The notes beneath the pieces were generated by a model, which did no database searches, was not told the origin of the DNA, and was given only the letters and a program-made list of their open reading frames with translations. The position numbers were made by a program, and so were the translations under genes. Positions 17,971 through 27,435 of a DNA stretch of 27,435 bases are shown here, piece after piece. The DNA is taken from positions 1 to 27,435 of the forward strand of contig JABYQR010000489.1 in assembly GCA_022592445.1 (NCBI GenBank). The letters are read 5' to 3'. The stretch comes from Cytidiella melzeri (Eukaryota; Basidiomycota; Agaricomycetes; Polyporales; Irpicaceae). Positions within the stretch are counted from its first letter, which is position 1. Each line of letters starts with the position of its first letter.

Positions 17971-18459
17971 AACATACGAGGGCGCGACTGCGGGCGGGCA
18001 GAAACACCGACCTGACAAGCCGACGGTATGCTGATTGATCGGACCATCACGTGCATAGCTGGGGGCTGTCTGAGGCGCGGACATTACGTTGTTTCCCTAC
18101 ACGGAAATAACAACATTATGCACGGTTTAACTAGTAGTATGCGCTACATAGCTGTTTGATTCTGGTTAGCTTGGCAATCCGGCCCGTATGCCAAGTATAT
18201 TAGGTTACTGATGTAGGAGGTCCAGGTGGACACGATAGGTAAATGTACACTCCAGGCTACAAATGTCATTAACAAGTCTATACATCCAAAGCTAGTGAGA
18301 AAGAAATCCGTAAGAACTACTCGTGCATACGTGCGTGACGATACTGTATACTAAATCCACAACTGTTCGTTACAACGCCCAACGTCCGAAAACGAGATTG
18401 TACAAAAAAGTCACAAGCAACATGCGAAGCACCAACACCAAACGAGCGATCAGCTCACC
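17971..18459. other. Spacer downstream of the transporter gene
   Basis: No coding frame or repeat. As the 3' side of the minus-strand transporter gene it should hold its polyadenylation signals; none stands out. Confidence 0.4.
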
Positions 18460-20370
18460 CTACGCACTCTCATGCGCACTCGCCTTTTCGTCCGTCACCT
18501 CTTCATGGTGCACATCAATCTCATGCCCCGCCAACACCTCTTTCTTCTGCTCCTCATCCACAAACACCATCTCCTCGTCCTCGTAATTCGTCTCCTTGAT
18601 CGTTCGAATCACCAAAAACGCCAAGGGGAACGACACCAACATCATGATCCAACTCGCCAGATGCTCATTCAACAACGGCGTCAAAACAGCGTCCATCCCA
18701 AACGACCCCGCTCCCCCCGCACTTTGAATCGCCTTGTACAACCCCGCGTACCTAGCCAGCTTGAACGGATCGTTCGTCAACGCGGACATGATCCAATACG
18801 CCAATGCCTGGTAACACGCGTCTCCGAAATAGTAGAAGAAAAACAACGCGCCCTTGCCGGCGTAATTGTCGTCGTGGTAGTTGATCGGCTTGTTGTTGTG
18901 TTTGAGTAGGTAGTCCCGTTGGAAGGTGACCTGCCACGAGAGACCGACGGCCCAGACGATGATGATAATCACAGTGACGACGCCGAGACCGACGTAACCC
19001 CGGGTGCGACGGGCCATGTAGTTGGCGTCGAGCACGCCAAAGCCGATCATGAGTGCGCCGATGATGGCTCCGGCGCCTTCGAGCGTGGCGTTGAGGGCAC
19101 GGGTGGGAGCGTCAAAGACGGTGGCGTTGACGGAGCCTTGGTAGGCGTAAAAGTAGTTGGAGGCGAAGAACATGGGGAGCAGGGCGAGCATCCGCCAGTC
19201 TTTGAGGAGGGCGAGCATGCCTAAAAGTTCCTCTTTGACGGAGCTGTGGGCCTGGAGTTTGACGAGTGTGCCGTCGGAACGGATGACGCGATTGGGAGGG
19301 AGGACGAGAAAGGCGGAGGCGATACCGACAAAGATGATGACGAGGAAGGCGATGTAGGTCGAGGTGCTGACCGCGCTAAGTCCGCCGCTGTTGATGTTGA
19401 TGGCGAGGGCAATGACGGCGCCGATGAAGGAGCCAAACTGGAAGATGGCCCAGAAGATGCCGAACGCTTTGCCCTTGTCCTTCTCCAGAGGGTAGGACAT
19501 CATTATGGAACCTTGGGCAGACCAGAGCAGTGCGGCTGTGATTCCGAGGATGGCGCCGGCGAAGATCAGGAACCAGCGGGTTCCTTGGGTTTGGAAGCTG
19601 CAATGCAATGAGCGGCTGTTGTGTTTGTCGAAGCCAGCGGGGGTACGCACCACCAGAGAGCACCGACGTAGAGAGCATAGCCAAGAGTACCAATGAAGAG
19701 GGTGAGCTTGGGACCGAGCACTGATGGAACACGGTTAGTATCTGTTTCCTGAGCGAGGAAGTGTTCTCAGCAGTAGAGCTCAATGGTGCATGTGACTCGT
19801 CCGACCAAGTCTTGAAGAAGCTCGATCATTTCGCCAATCGCTCTCAGATTGACGACATGGACAGCGTCTGGGATTCTCCGAGTAGATGGAGAGGATAGTA
19901 GATTGGGAGACGACCTGAGCTCGCCTAACGCTTTTGAAAATATATCACCAGCACGAGCGCCATGATTGAAATGTTTGACGGGCTGCTTTGCCACACGTTC
20001 CCCGGCGCAACTGGGAAGCGCAAGATGTCTAGCAAAGAACGAAAGCAACTCACAGTTGTTGATGCCACCTGCGATGAGACCAATGACGGCAAAGAAGCCG
20101 TACAAGACACCGTTAGAGGTGTCTGACAGGGAGACATCCTGGGTTCCTCCGGCACCCAAGTTGGAGACGGCGCTGAACATCCCTACTGTGGCGAAGCTGT
20201 TGACGTGAAGTTAGGAGCTGTTGGGAGTGCTGCACGAGGTGAGACACAAGCTTACCAGGTAATGCCAACGAGGACGACCTGGGTCATGGGGTTGCTACGA
20301 GTGACATGATGAGAGGTGCGCCAGAAGAGAGGATGGGGGAGACATACACATAGATGGCGGGGAGCCTCAT
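18460..20370 (-). CDS. UNC93-like major facilitator transporter, five exons, 470 aa
   Basis: Exons (minus): 20370-20348, 20294-20256, 20196-20054, 19720-19651, 19597-18460, totalling 1413 nt, exactly 471 codons with the stop. The start ATG is in a good context (CCCACCATGAGG). The protein begins MRLPAIYVNPMTQVVLVG and has about 11-12 hydrophobic segments, including VLYGFFAVIGLIAGGINN, TLFIGTLGYALYVGALW, IFAGAILGITAALLWSAQGS, FGIFWAIFQFGSFIGAVIAL and IGALMIGFGVLDANYMARRT. It ends in an acidic cytoplasmic tail (EDEEMVFVDEEQKKEVL). The WSAQGSIMMSYP and YFYAYQGSVNATVF stretches are typical of fungal DUF895/UNC93-like members of the MFS. The substrate is not known; family members are multi-pass membrane proteins. 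It is intact and probably the only working host gene here. Confidence 0.9.
19598..19650 (-). other. Intron 4 of the transporter gene (53 bp)
   Basis: Donor TG|GTGCGT and acceptor TTGCAG|CTTC; removal joins VGALW to CFQTQGTRWFLIF in frame. Confidence 0.85.
19721..20053 (-). other. Intron 3 of the transporter gene, unusually long (333 bp)
   Basis: Donor AACT|GTGAGT and acceptor CATCAG|TGCTC; removal joins GGINN to LLGPKLTLFIGT as in the family. The other introns here are 53-59 bp. The exon-3 frame stays open almost all the way through it (to the TAA at 19767), but the translation does not look like a membrane transporter. Confidence 0.75.
20197..20255 (-). other. Intron 2 of the transporter gene (59 bp)
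   Basis: Donor CCTG|GTAAGC and acceptor CAACAG|CTTC; removal gives VLVGITCFATVGMF. Confidence 0.85.
20295..20347 (-). other. Intron 1 of the transporter gene (53 bp)
   Basis: Donor ATGT|GTATGT and acceptor TCGTAG|CAAC; removal gives AIYVNPMTQ, and all exon phases then agree to the stop. Confidence 0.8.
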
Positions 20371-20445
20371 GGTGGGCAGTTGGACGTTGAGGAGGAGGGG
20401 GCGGGACTGAACAGAGTCTGGAGAGAAGTGAGAAGAGGGGAGGGT

Positions 20446-20451
20446 CTTATA
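20446..20451 (-). promoter_or_regulatory. Probable TATA box of the transporter gene
   Basis: Minus strand CCCTATAAGACCC, about 76 bp before the chosen ATG, followed by a CT-rich stretch as often seen at fungal transcription starts. It supports the ATG at 20370 rather than an upstream one at 20496. Confidence 0.55.
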
Positions 20452-20499
20452 GGGAGATCGGAGTCGGACCGCCGTTTCCCTATCGTGGTTGTGCACATG

Positions 20500-21299
20500 C
20501 TCCCATCAGAACTGTGCTGTCGTCCTCCGCCCATGTTCGGTCAATCCGTGCGTCTCCTGACCTCCTCCGCCAAACTTGCGGTCCACGTGGTCCGCCATCT
20601 GGGCTAGTCAGGCCGCCTGTCGACATGATCCAATGTTCCTGAGATGGAGAGATAAGTACTCACAGATATCTTGGTCAGTTCAGCCTTGACGCCACAAAGC
20701 TCTTGCCCCATCAAGTTCATCCCCCACGTGGTTCTGCTCCAACACATCAGTCTCCTTCTCACCATCCCTTCTCACAGCCCATACCACACCCGAGAGAGTC
20801 CGAGTGGACAAACACTTCGAGGGGAGCAGACAGCGTTGGACCGTCCGCAACTCTGGCCGTCGTGGGGAATCAACACGGTGAGCGGGAACACTCAGTCAAA
20901 CATCGGGAAATAACAAAAAAGTTACATCAGTTTACCTACCAATGTAAAGTCCGACTTGCAATATAGTTTTGAAGGATTCAAAATCAGTCTATCATTATTT
21001 ATCTTGGACCTGACGGGTTAATATTGCCCAACACTCGACTTCACATTGCATTATTGCGCCATGTCATATGCCCACCCACAGTTTACATTGCGAGCTCATC
21101 TTGCTGTACATAGTTTACATTGCATCATCATAACATGTCATATCTTCACCGGTCAATTATAATGGTAGAATTAACACTACTGCTGATTTACTATACATGG
21201 CATATTGTAATGAGCAGGGCGAGTGCACACGAGATTGAGCGAATGAGATGATAAAATTAAAACTAAAACTGTACATGGTTTTTATATATTTTACCAAAA
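20500..21299. other. Intergenic region, no gene seen
   Basis: Upstream region of the transporter gene, then AT-rich sequence with small direct repeats: AGTTTACATTGC at about 21079 and 21113, and CATGTCATAT at about 21061 and 21134. No coding frame or RNA gene is supported. Confidence 0.4.
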
Positions 21300-21522
21300 G
21301 CGGAAAGACAAAATAAAGTAATAAGTAGAAAGGTGGTGATTAAGTCATTATGAGCGGGTCTATAGAAAGAAACTTATGCGCATAAAATTTAGGAATACCG
21401 TAACGGAACGTACCAATACAAATAGGAGAAAAAAACGGAAACAGACGGTGTTAGGCGGAAGGCGCGGCCAATCGTTGATGAGCGCATTGGCGCATCATTC
21501 GGTGGACCTTGGATTAACAACA
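21300..21522 (-). repeat. Probable LTR remnant of copia-2
   Basis: Directly after a polypurine run (minus GAGGGGGAG, 21523-21531) the minus strand begins TGTTGTTAATCC, as expected for an LTR start. The far end cannot be fixed because no second copy is in the window; the left limit given is nominal. Confidence 0.4.
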
Positions 21523-21870
21523 CTCCCCCTCAACGAAGTAGCGAGCTTGAGGAGCGCGAGTTGTTTCTGATGCGTAATGCGAGGAAGTGCCTTCGTGAAA
21601 ATGTCGGCAGCATTGTCTTCGGAGGCACAGTGCGGGATCTTGATAATTCCGCTGGTGACGAGTTCCCGGACGAAATGATGGCGAATATCAATGTGCTTTG
21701 ATCGCGCGTGAAATTGTTGATCGTGTGAAAAGGAGATAGCGGCGAGATTGTCTGTAGAGATTGTTAGAAGGCTATGAAAGTAGTGGAGAGCGTTGAGAGA
21801 GCGAGTCTGAGAGGGATCACACAGTGGGAGTTGGGGATCAAAAGTGCGTATCGTTGCATTGATCAGTTTT
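21523..21870 (-). pseudogene. copia-2: 3' end of Ty1/copia RNase H, truncated
   Basis: The minus frame reads SLNALHYFHSLLTISTDNLA, AISFSHDQQFHARSKHIDIR, HHFVRELVTSGIIKIPHCAS, then EDNAADIFTKALPRITHQKQ and a stop past the polypurine tract. TDNLAAI, HARSKHIDIRHHFVRE and ADIFTKAL are Ty1/copia RNase H and C-terminal signatures. The 5' part is missing; it abuts the LTR of copia-1 near 21850. Confidence 0.8.
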
Positions 21871-21932
21871 AGTCTTATATACGGTAACTACAGCGCCCGT
21901 ACGTTGAGCGTCTAATTTAATATAGTCGAACA
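21845..21932 (-). repeat. 3' LTR (whole or part) of copia-1
   Basis: Follows the copia-1 stop and a purine tract (minus AAGGGGAG, 21933-21940). On the minus strand it starts TGTTCGACTATATT and holds a TATA-like TATATAAG near 21877. Plus reading ends in CA, as required. The left end is not certain, because the copia-2 frame also runs into this area; it may be cut short. Confidence 0.5.
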
Positions 21933-21939
21933 CTCCCCT

Positions 21940-23328
21940 TCAAGCACGAATATGAAGTAGTTCATTGAAGTGCTTGAGTTTTTCGAGAGGTAGTGCTTTA
22001 GTAAGTGTATCAGCACGTTGATCGTTAGAAGATATGTGATGAATAGTTATATACTTCTTGAGTACACGATCGCTGATGAAATTCTTACGAATCTCGAAGT
22101 GTTTAGTTCGTTGCGAATGTTGCTCGTCAGGTGAGCTAACAATGGCAATAGTTGATGCACTGTCAGTATACATTTTGACAGGGTCCATAGTAGAGTTAAG
22201 TAGTTTGTCAATGAGTGCTTTTAGATATATAGCTTCAGTTGACGCATGCGCTAAGGCATATAATTCGGCTTCGGTGACCGATAGTGTTACTAGTGAACCA
22301 CGCTTACTTGACCAAGAGATAAGCGAGTCATTATATGTGAAGGTGTAGCCCATTATTGGTTTATTGCCGTATGTAGTCATACCGTCAGAATCAGCGTATC
22401 CGACAAGTGAAGTATTAGTAGTAGTTGCTTGGTTTCCTAGGACAAGCCAGTAATCGCACGTTCCCTTCAAGTATAGGTAACACTGTTTAGCTGCAGCGAA
22501 GTGTTCCTTAGAAGGGTCAGCTAAGTATCGTGCAAGTTGACCAGTGCAGTATGCAACGTCTGGTCGAGTACAGTCAGCAATGTATCGTAAACCACCGACT
22601 AAAGACATGTATTGTTTAATAGCGTCAGCGTCCTGACGAGGTTCTTTCGAGTCACGGGGGGCTAAGTTGTGCTCGTGTATCATAGGCGTACGGCGTGTAT
22701 GATTGTGGTCAAAGTTGTTTCGTTTAAGTATAGTTTGGATATAATCGCGTTGACGAAGCTTGATAACACCAGAGGCTTTGTCGTAATCGATTTCCATGCC
22801 AAGCATCCAGTGGATAGTGCCACCGCTTGTTACCTCGACATGTTGTCTAAGTGCTATCTCAAATTGTTCAGCGACGACAGAAGTGATAGTACAGAGAGTA
22901 ATATCGTCGACATGAACAGCGAGTACAAGTATTAGTTTTTCTCCCCTATAAAGGTAGAAGACAGCGTTATCATAGTCTGAACGCTTAAGTCCAAGTTGGA
23001 AAAGTATATCGCATAGTACCTTGTACCAGCGACGCCCGGCTTGTTTAAGGCCATAGATAGTTTTGCGTAATTTAAGTACCCAGCCCTTAGGCAAGTTGGG
23101 CAGTAAGTCGCCAGGCGGCGGACGAAGATAAAGATCTTCATCATCGTTAATTTTACCGTATAAGTAAGCAGACTTAACGTCGAGTTGGTTAATCTCGAAG
23201 TGTAGTGAAGCTGCAAGTGTGAGTATGAGTCGCATAGAACTCATGCGCGCGACTGGAGCGAACAAGTCGTTTGCATAGTAATCAATACCATTGCGCTGAG
23301 AGTATCCTTGCGCAACAAGTCTTGACTT
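21940..23328 (-). pseudogene. copia-1 pol: reverse transcriptase-RNase H, cut by gypsy-2
   Basis: Open for 463 codons on the minus strand from the gypsy-2 junction to a TGA at 21940-21942. RT: KSRLVAQGYSQRNGIDYYAN, ARMSSMRLILTLAA, INQLDVKSAYLYGKI (motif A Asp), WVLKLRKTIYGLKQAGRRWY, AVHVDDITL (family usually YVDD). RNase H: YMSLVGGLRYIADCTRPDVA, LVGYADSDGM, SVTEAELYALAHASTEAIYL, MYTDSASTIAI, RTKHFEIRKNFI, RADTLTKAL. The missing N-terminal part of pol (gag-like region, integrase) must lie to the right of gypsy-2, beyond the window. No frame damage is seen in the visible part. Confidence 0.9.
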
Positions 23329-23488
23329 TGTAACAGTTAAGGTTACACTCACCAGATAGTTGTTAAACTTGAAGGGGAGATAGTGAGATAGAGTGTAAGA
23401 GGTGTGGTGAGCGAAGTACTGGAGAGTACAAGGTAGTCCTTTATCAACAGAGTGGATAAGACTGAGGGGATATGCCCTCAGGAGTGCC

Positions 23489-23500
23489 TCTATATATACA
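23489..23500 (-). promoter_or_regulatory. TATA box in the gypsy-2 LTR
   Basis: Minus strand TGTATATATAGAGG, in the third of the LTR nearest its minus-strand 3' end; the equivalent position in the 5' LTR would start the element transcript. Confidence 0.5.
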
Positions 23501-23885
23501 TGAAGGGGAGGACCCCAGGTACTACCCTAAGACCCCTAATACCTACATGAGTAAGCAAAGTAATCTACCTTACTAAGCATGCCCTATGCCCTAGTGGTGC
23601 CACTTCAATAATCAACCAATAGCATTTGTCCCCATGACCTGACCCCATGACCCAGCTCCAAGGCTAGACTTGTTCTAGCTTGTTCTAAGACAAGGCTAGA
23701 CTTTTCCAGAAGGTTCTATGAACTATGACATCATCTAATGGAATGTTCTAAACTATGACATCATAGTTCCAGCAAGTTCCACAAGGTTCCAGAGAGTTCT
23801 ATCATGTGATACACAAATAAGGAAAGGAGCGCATCAGCGCATCAGAGACAGAGGGCGCATCAGCGCATCAATTGATAGGCACTGA

Positions 23886-23980
23886 GAATAAGCGCCGGAA
23901 TAGGCGCCTGATAAGCGCCAGATAAGCGCTGGATAAGCGCCTAAATAGACGCCGGATAAGCGCTTGACAAGCGCTTAAAT
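23886..23980. repeat. ATAAGCGCC short tandem array inside the gypsy-2 LTR
   Basis: Eight or so imperfect 10-13 bp units: AATAAGCGCCGG, AATAGGCGCCTG, ATAAGCGCCAG, ATAAGCGCTGG, ATAAGCGCCTAA, ATAGACGCCGG, ATAAGCGCTTG, ACAAGCGCTT. Many contain a self-complementary core (GGCGCC or AGCGCT). Confidence 0.8.
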
Positions 23981-24042
23981 ATTCCCAATAATACCGTTGC
24001 CTGGTAAGGCAAGTCTTGTAGAAACATTGAAAATCTGTGACA

Positions 24043-24060
24043 TTACCCCCCCTTCTTGCT
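24043..24060 (-). promoter_or_regulatory. Polypurine tract of gypsy-2
   Basis: Minus strand AGCAAGAAGGGGGGGTAA directly before the 3' LTR start TGTCACAG. Confidence 0.75.
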
Positions 24061-24278
24061 TTGAACTCCGTGCAAAGAGTTTTGAACGAACACCTTGGTC
24101 ATTGAGTCCACTTTTTCACCATTGTCAAGAGGGTGCCTAAGCAGTTCCGAGTGACTCTAGCGGCTTCTACCGACGCCCCTGACGGGGTTCACACCTCATT
24201 GGCTGATGGTAGTCTAGTCCGTACCCTCCTCGGTTGCGTCATTGGATCGTGGATGATCCTTGGTGTGTTGTTCGTGAC

Positions 24279-27200
24279 TTATACACAGTAAATCGTAGCT
24301 GAGCGAATAGCTCGGGGATGATCGTCGTAGAATTTCTTGATCGCTTCTTGAGCGTGCATGATGTTTTCTACAGGTTCCCACGTGTCGTCGTTCGGTCCGT
24401 AGCCTTTCCAGCGTATGTAATACTGAAGCTTTTTGGCACGACCTGTACGTCTTGACTTGAGAATCTTCTCGACTTCGTATTCTTCTTCTCCGTCGATGAT
24501 ATCTGGCGGAGGCATCTCCAGCTTTTGGCCTTCGAATTCAGGTTCGTTGTACGGTACCAACTTGCTTGCATGGAATACAGGGTGTATCCTTGGTGAACGT
24601 TCGGGCCATTCCAGTCTGAATGTGACCGGAGAGAGCTTTTCAGCAATCTTGAATGGGCCATAGTACTTGGCTGACAACTTATGTCCAGATTTTTGGTAGT
24701 CTCTCAGATCTAGCATGACCTGATCGCCTTCGTTGAAGGGAACCTTCTGAACGTGCTTGTCATAGTACCATTTCATGCGTTCAGCCGCAAGTTGTAACGC
24801 CGCCTTAGCATGCTCTTGAGCTTGCAAGCGGTTCCACATGATGTCATTCATGTCAGACCTTTTCAGGTCCTTAGTGAGCGTTGGACCAGCTCTAGGGTGT
24901 CTGCCGTATTCGAGGTAGAAAGGCGAGTGCTTAGTTCCCTCGTGCGCTGCATTGTTGTATGCGAACTCAGCCGAACTGAGCAGTCTAGCCCAGTCGTCAT
25001 GTAGTTGATCAACGTAACAACGCAGGTACTGTTCGAGCGTTTGATTAACTCGTTCAGTTTGACCATCAGTCTGCGGATGATATGCAGTAGTCATCGTAGA
25101 TTCTATCCCTAGCATTTTACACCATTCCTGGAATAAATCTGCTGCGAATTGTGGACCTCGGTCGGAAATGATTTGCAAAGGTAACCCATGAAGGGTCCAG
25201 ACTCTCTCATAGAGTAGAGCTGCAAGATCCTTTGCCGAGAACTCGTTTACAATAGGGAAGAAGTGCGCCCTTTTAGTGAGGCGGTCTACGACTACGCAGA
25301 TAGCATTGAAGCCATCAGACTCCGGTAACTGAGTAATCAAGTCGACAGTCATGATATCCCATGGTTCGGCCGGAACCGGATTAGGGATGAGTGGTCCGTA
25401 AGGCTGTTGCGGACGAGTCTTCATCCGCTGACATGTGTCACAGCCTGTCACGTATTTCTTGACATCGGTGGTTAAACCTGGCCACCAGTAGTTTCTCGAG
25501 ATCAGTTCGTACGTTTTCCATCTGCCAGGATGTCCGGCAGAAGGTAGATCGTGATGCATCTGGATGATTTGGCGTCTCAGATCTAATTTCTGATCTTTGG
25601 GGATGTAGACTTTTCCACGGTATAGGAGTAATCCGTTCTCAAAATTCCATTCCTCTAGTGATTTCTTGAACTCCCTAGGACCAGAGTTAAGTAACTGCTG
25701 ATAGTCCTTGGTAACTTCGTCGTTCATGAGTGCTTCCTTGACCCGTCTTAGGATTTCATCATCGTTGACAGGCGAGTCATGAGAGTTTTCGATAGCAGAG
25801 ATGGCAAAAAACTCGGGTTTAAGGAGAATTTTGTCCTCGTTATCGGAATTTACCCCCTCTTCATGATCTGGCCTCCTGGACAGAGGATCTGCGGTAAGCA
25901 TGGTCTTTCCGGGTTTGTGCCGGAGCACGAAATTAAATCGCGTGAGGTATAACGCCCATCGCGCTTGTCTCCGAGTCAGCTTCTGGGCATTCCTGAAATA
26001 TGTCAGGTTTTGGTGATCCGACCATATTTCTACGGTAATCGGATGTCCCTCCAGATGTTGACGATACTCTTCCAGGGCGCGGATAATAGCCAACAACTCT
26101 TTATCGTAAATCTCATAATTACGTTCATGGACGTTGAGTGATTTAGAGTAGAAGGCTACTGGATGCCACAGCTTGTCAGCTGGGTCCAGTTGTGATAATA
26201 CCGCTCCTGTAGCAAAGTCGCTAGCGTCTGTTTCCAGACGGAAAGGGTTTTCGTCATCTGGTATCCTCAGAATGGGTGCTGACGTAAAAGCCTGTTTCAG
26301 ACTTTGGAAGGCCTGTTCCTGAGCATCTTTCCAGATCCAGGGTTGGTCCTTCTTTGTAAGAATAGTGAGCGGTTTTGCGTGTTTAGCAAAGTCCTTGATG
26401 AAACGCCGATAGAAATTGGCGAAGCCTAAGAAGGCTTGGACTTGCTTAACCTTTTCAGGTCGCGGCCACTCAGTAACTCCGGTGAGTTTGGCTGGATCCA
26501 TCTCATATGTCCGTGAGAAATGATCATGCCTAGGTACTCAATGCGATCTTTTTCAAAAAAGCATTTTTCCGGTTTGGCAAATAGATCGTTCTCGCGTAGA
26601 CGCTTGAGCACTTCCTGTGTGATACGACGGTTTTCCTTCTTGTCTTCAGTGAAGATGAGGATGTCGTCGAGATACACCATGACATGTCCTTCTAAGATCA
26701 AATCACTCAGAATTTCATTCATCATGGCTTGGAACGTTGCAGGTGCTTGCTAAAGCCGAAGTACATCACCTTGGCTTCGAAAAGGCCACGGTGTGTGATG
26801 AACGCCGTCTTCCATTCGTCACCCTTTCGGATGCGAAATTATTGTATCCCCATCTAAGATCAATCTTTGAGAAGACCTTAGCCTTGCTTAACGAATTGAT
26901 TAAATCGTTGATGCGAGGTATGGGGTACCGGTTTTTCACCGTGATGTCGTTCAGTTTTCGGTAGTCTTGCACAAGACGCACGAGCCATCTTTCTTCTTGA
27001 CGAAGAACACAGGTGCTGCAATCGGACTTTTCGATTTGCGGATGTAACCTTTTCGGAGTTCCTCTTCGATCCATTGATCTAGAGAATTCTTTTCCATTGG
27101 AGACAGCGGGGTATAGTTTAGCCGCTTTGGGAAGGGAGGCACCTTCCTCAAATTCAATCGCGTGATCGTACGGTTTGCGTAACGGCATGCGTTCTGATTT

Positions 27201-27401
27201 TTTCTTTGAAAAGACGTCACCAAATTCCCAAAGATATTTCGGTACTAATGGTTTCCAATTGACGGACTCCTGTTCGTCAAAGCCGTCTTCAAAGCCCTCA
27301 TCTTCCTTTCCAGAAAGTTCAGCGATTATTTCTGCTATTTCTTGGTCTTCTGGATCGTCTAAGTCAATCCAGTGGATGTGAGGGTTGTCCGGGTCCGACA
27401 T
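24279..27401 (-). pseudogene. pol: gypsy-2 pol: RT, RNase H, integrase, chromodomain (frameshifts in RT part)
   Basis: From ATG 27401: acidic linker, then RT pieces ([17 protein letters not shown], [64 protein letters not shown] with intact motif A Asp, HVMVYLDDILIF). These lie in several frames because of single-base indels near 27110, 26980, 26838, 26749 and 26505. From 26501 to 24279, 740 codons are open: RNase H (LETDASDFATGAVL, YDKELLAI, SDHQNLTYF); integrase zinc region (MHHDLPSAGHPGRW ... CDTC); an intact DDE core (IMTVDLITQLPESDGF, ISDRGPQFAADLF, QTDGQTERVNQTL); a GPF/Y-like region (YYGPFKIAEKLSPVTFRLEW); and a chromodomain (EYEVEKILKSR ... YYIRWKGYGPNDDTWEPVEN) that would target insertion to marked chromatin. 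Protease and gag are beyond the window. Confidence 0.9.
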
Positions 27402-27435
27402 TTCCTATTCCGTCCAGGTGTCTGACACCGAACGT

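Larger units (their letters stand above)
23329..24042 (-). repeat. 3' LTR of gypsy-2 (714 bp)
   Basis: Plus reading starts TGTAACAG and ends CTGTGACA, so the ends form a near-perfect inverted repeat (TGTAACA/TGTCACA) with TG...CA. A polypurine tract adjoins. Internal simple structure: a TATATATA box (23491-23498), two copies of AACTATGACATCAT (23728 and 23752), GCGCATCA repeated four times (23829-23869), and an array of GATAAGCGCC-like words (about 23886-23980). Confidence 0.85.
23329..27435 (-). mobile_element. Ty3/gypsy chromovirus gypsy-2, 3' part (runs off the window)
   Basis: Minus-strand element: pol (27401-24279), polypurine tract, and 3' LTR (24042-23329). Its LTR edge splits the copia-1 RT frame; the five bases outside it are GACTT, which should recur beyond its 5' LTR outside the window. 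It is a different lineage from gypsy-1: its LTR is unrelated, and its integrase is intact. Confidence 0.88.

Noticed and set aside
19246..19611. Open plus-strand frames opposite the transporter gene
   Set aside because: Antisense shadows of the real minus-strand exon; the minus frame has clear family sequence and consistent splicing.
20500..21300. A small gene upstream of the transporter
   Set aside because: Open frames of 70-90 codons there have no family sequence, poor composition and no splice or start support.
1..27435. tRNA or rRNA genes
   Set aside because: No cloverleaf-like set with a GGTTCRA box and matching stems, and no rRNA-like conserved stretch was found by eye.

Overview
The window is eukaryotic, almost certainly from a filamentous basidiomycete (Agaricomycete-like). 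The evidence is GT-AG introns of 53-59 bp, chromodomain-bearing Ty3/gypsy elements (chromoviruses), an UNC93-like MFS transporter gene, and relics of fungal panC/PAN6, HMG-CoA synthase and an Rtt107/Brc1-type BRCT gene. Only one gene looks like an intact ordinary host gene: the MFS transporter at 18460-20370 on the minus strand. Everything else is transposons, debris or interrupted genes.

Layout. (i) 1-139 and 17038-17151 are two halves of one plus-strand reading frame of an unknown protein. It is split cleanly by a 16.9-kb insertion flanked by a 5-bp direct repeat, ACAAA. (ii) 140-17032 is that insertion: a minus-strand Ty3/gypsy chromovirus with ~690-bp LTRs at 140-825 and 16342-17032. It has an extra ORF upstream of gag, an open gag, a damaged protease-RT-RNase H region and a damaged integrase-chromodomain region. 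(iii) Its pol is cut at the RNase H/integrase linker by a ~9.2-kb foreign segment (about 2530-11695). That segment carries a decayed cysteine-peptidase-like gene and broken fragments of at least three conserved fungal genes: panC, HMG-CoA synthase and BRCT. It also holds a solo LTR sitting inside the panC relic with its own target duplication, and a perfect 27-bp inverted repeat. It reads like a transposon that picked up host gene pieces; its ends suggest, but do not prove, a Helitron-type element.

(iv) 17152-18459 is spacer with a G-rich minisatellite of about 8 units, downstream of the transporter gene. (v) 18460-20370 is the five-exon UNC93-like transporter; spliced as drawn it gives exactly 471 codons including the stop, and a TATA box lies upstream. 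(vi) 20500-21300 shows nothing codable. (vii) 21300-23328 holds the 3' ends of two Ty1/copia elements, both minus strand. (viii) From 23329 to the window end, a second minus-strand chromovirus sits inside the right-hand copia element. Its 3' LTR and most of pol are visible; its gag and 5' LTR lie beyond the window.

How it fits together: this is a nested retrotransposon neighbourhood. The insertion order can be read from the junctions: host gene, then gypsy-1, then the 9.2-kb segment; and copia-1, then gypsy-2. Gypsy-1 is dead: it has lost catalytic residues in RT and integrase, and its two LTRs differ at about 2.3% of sites, mostly by transitions. Gypsy-2 looks younger over most of pol. No tRNA, rRNA or CRISPR array was seen.
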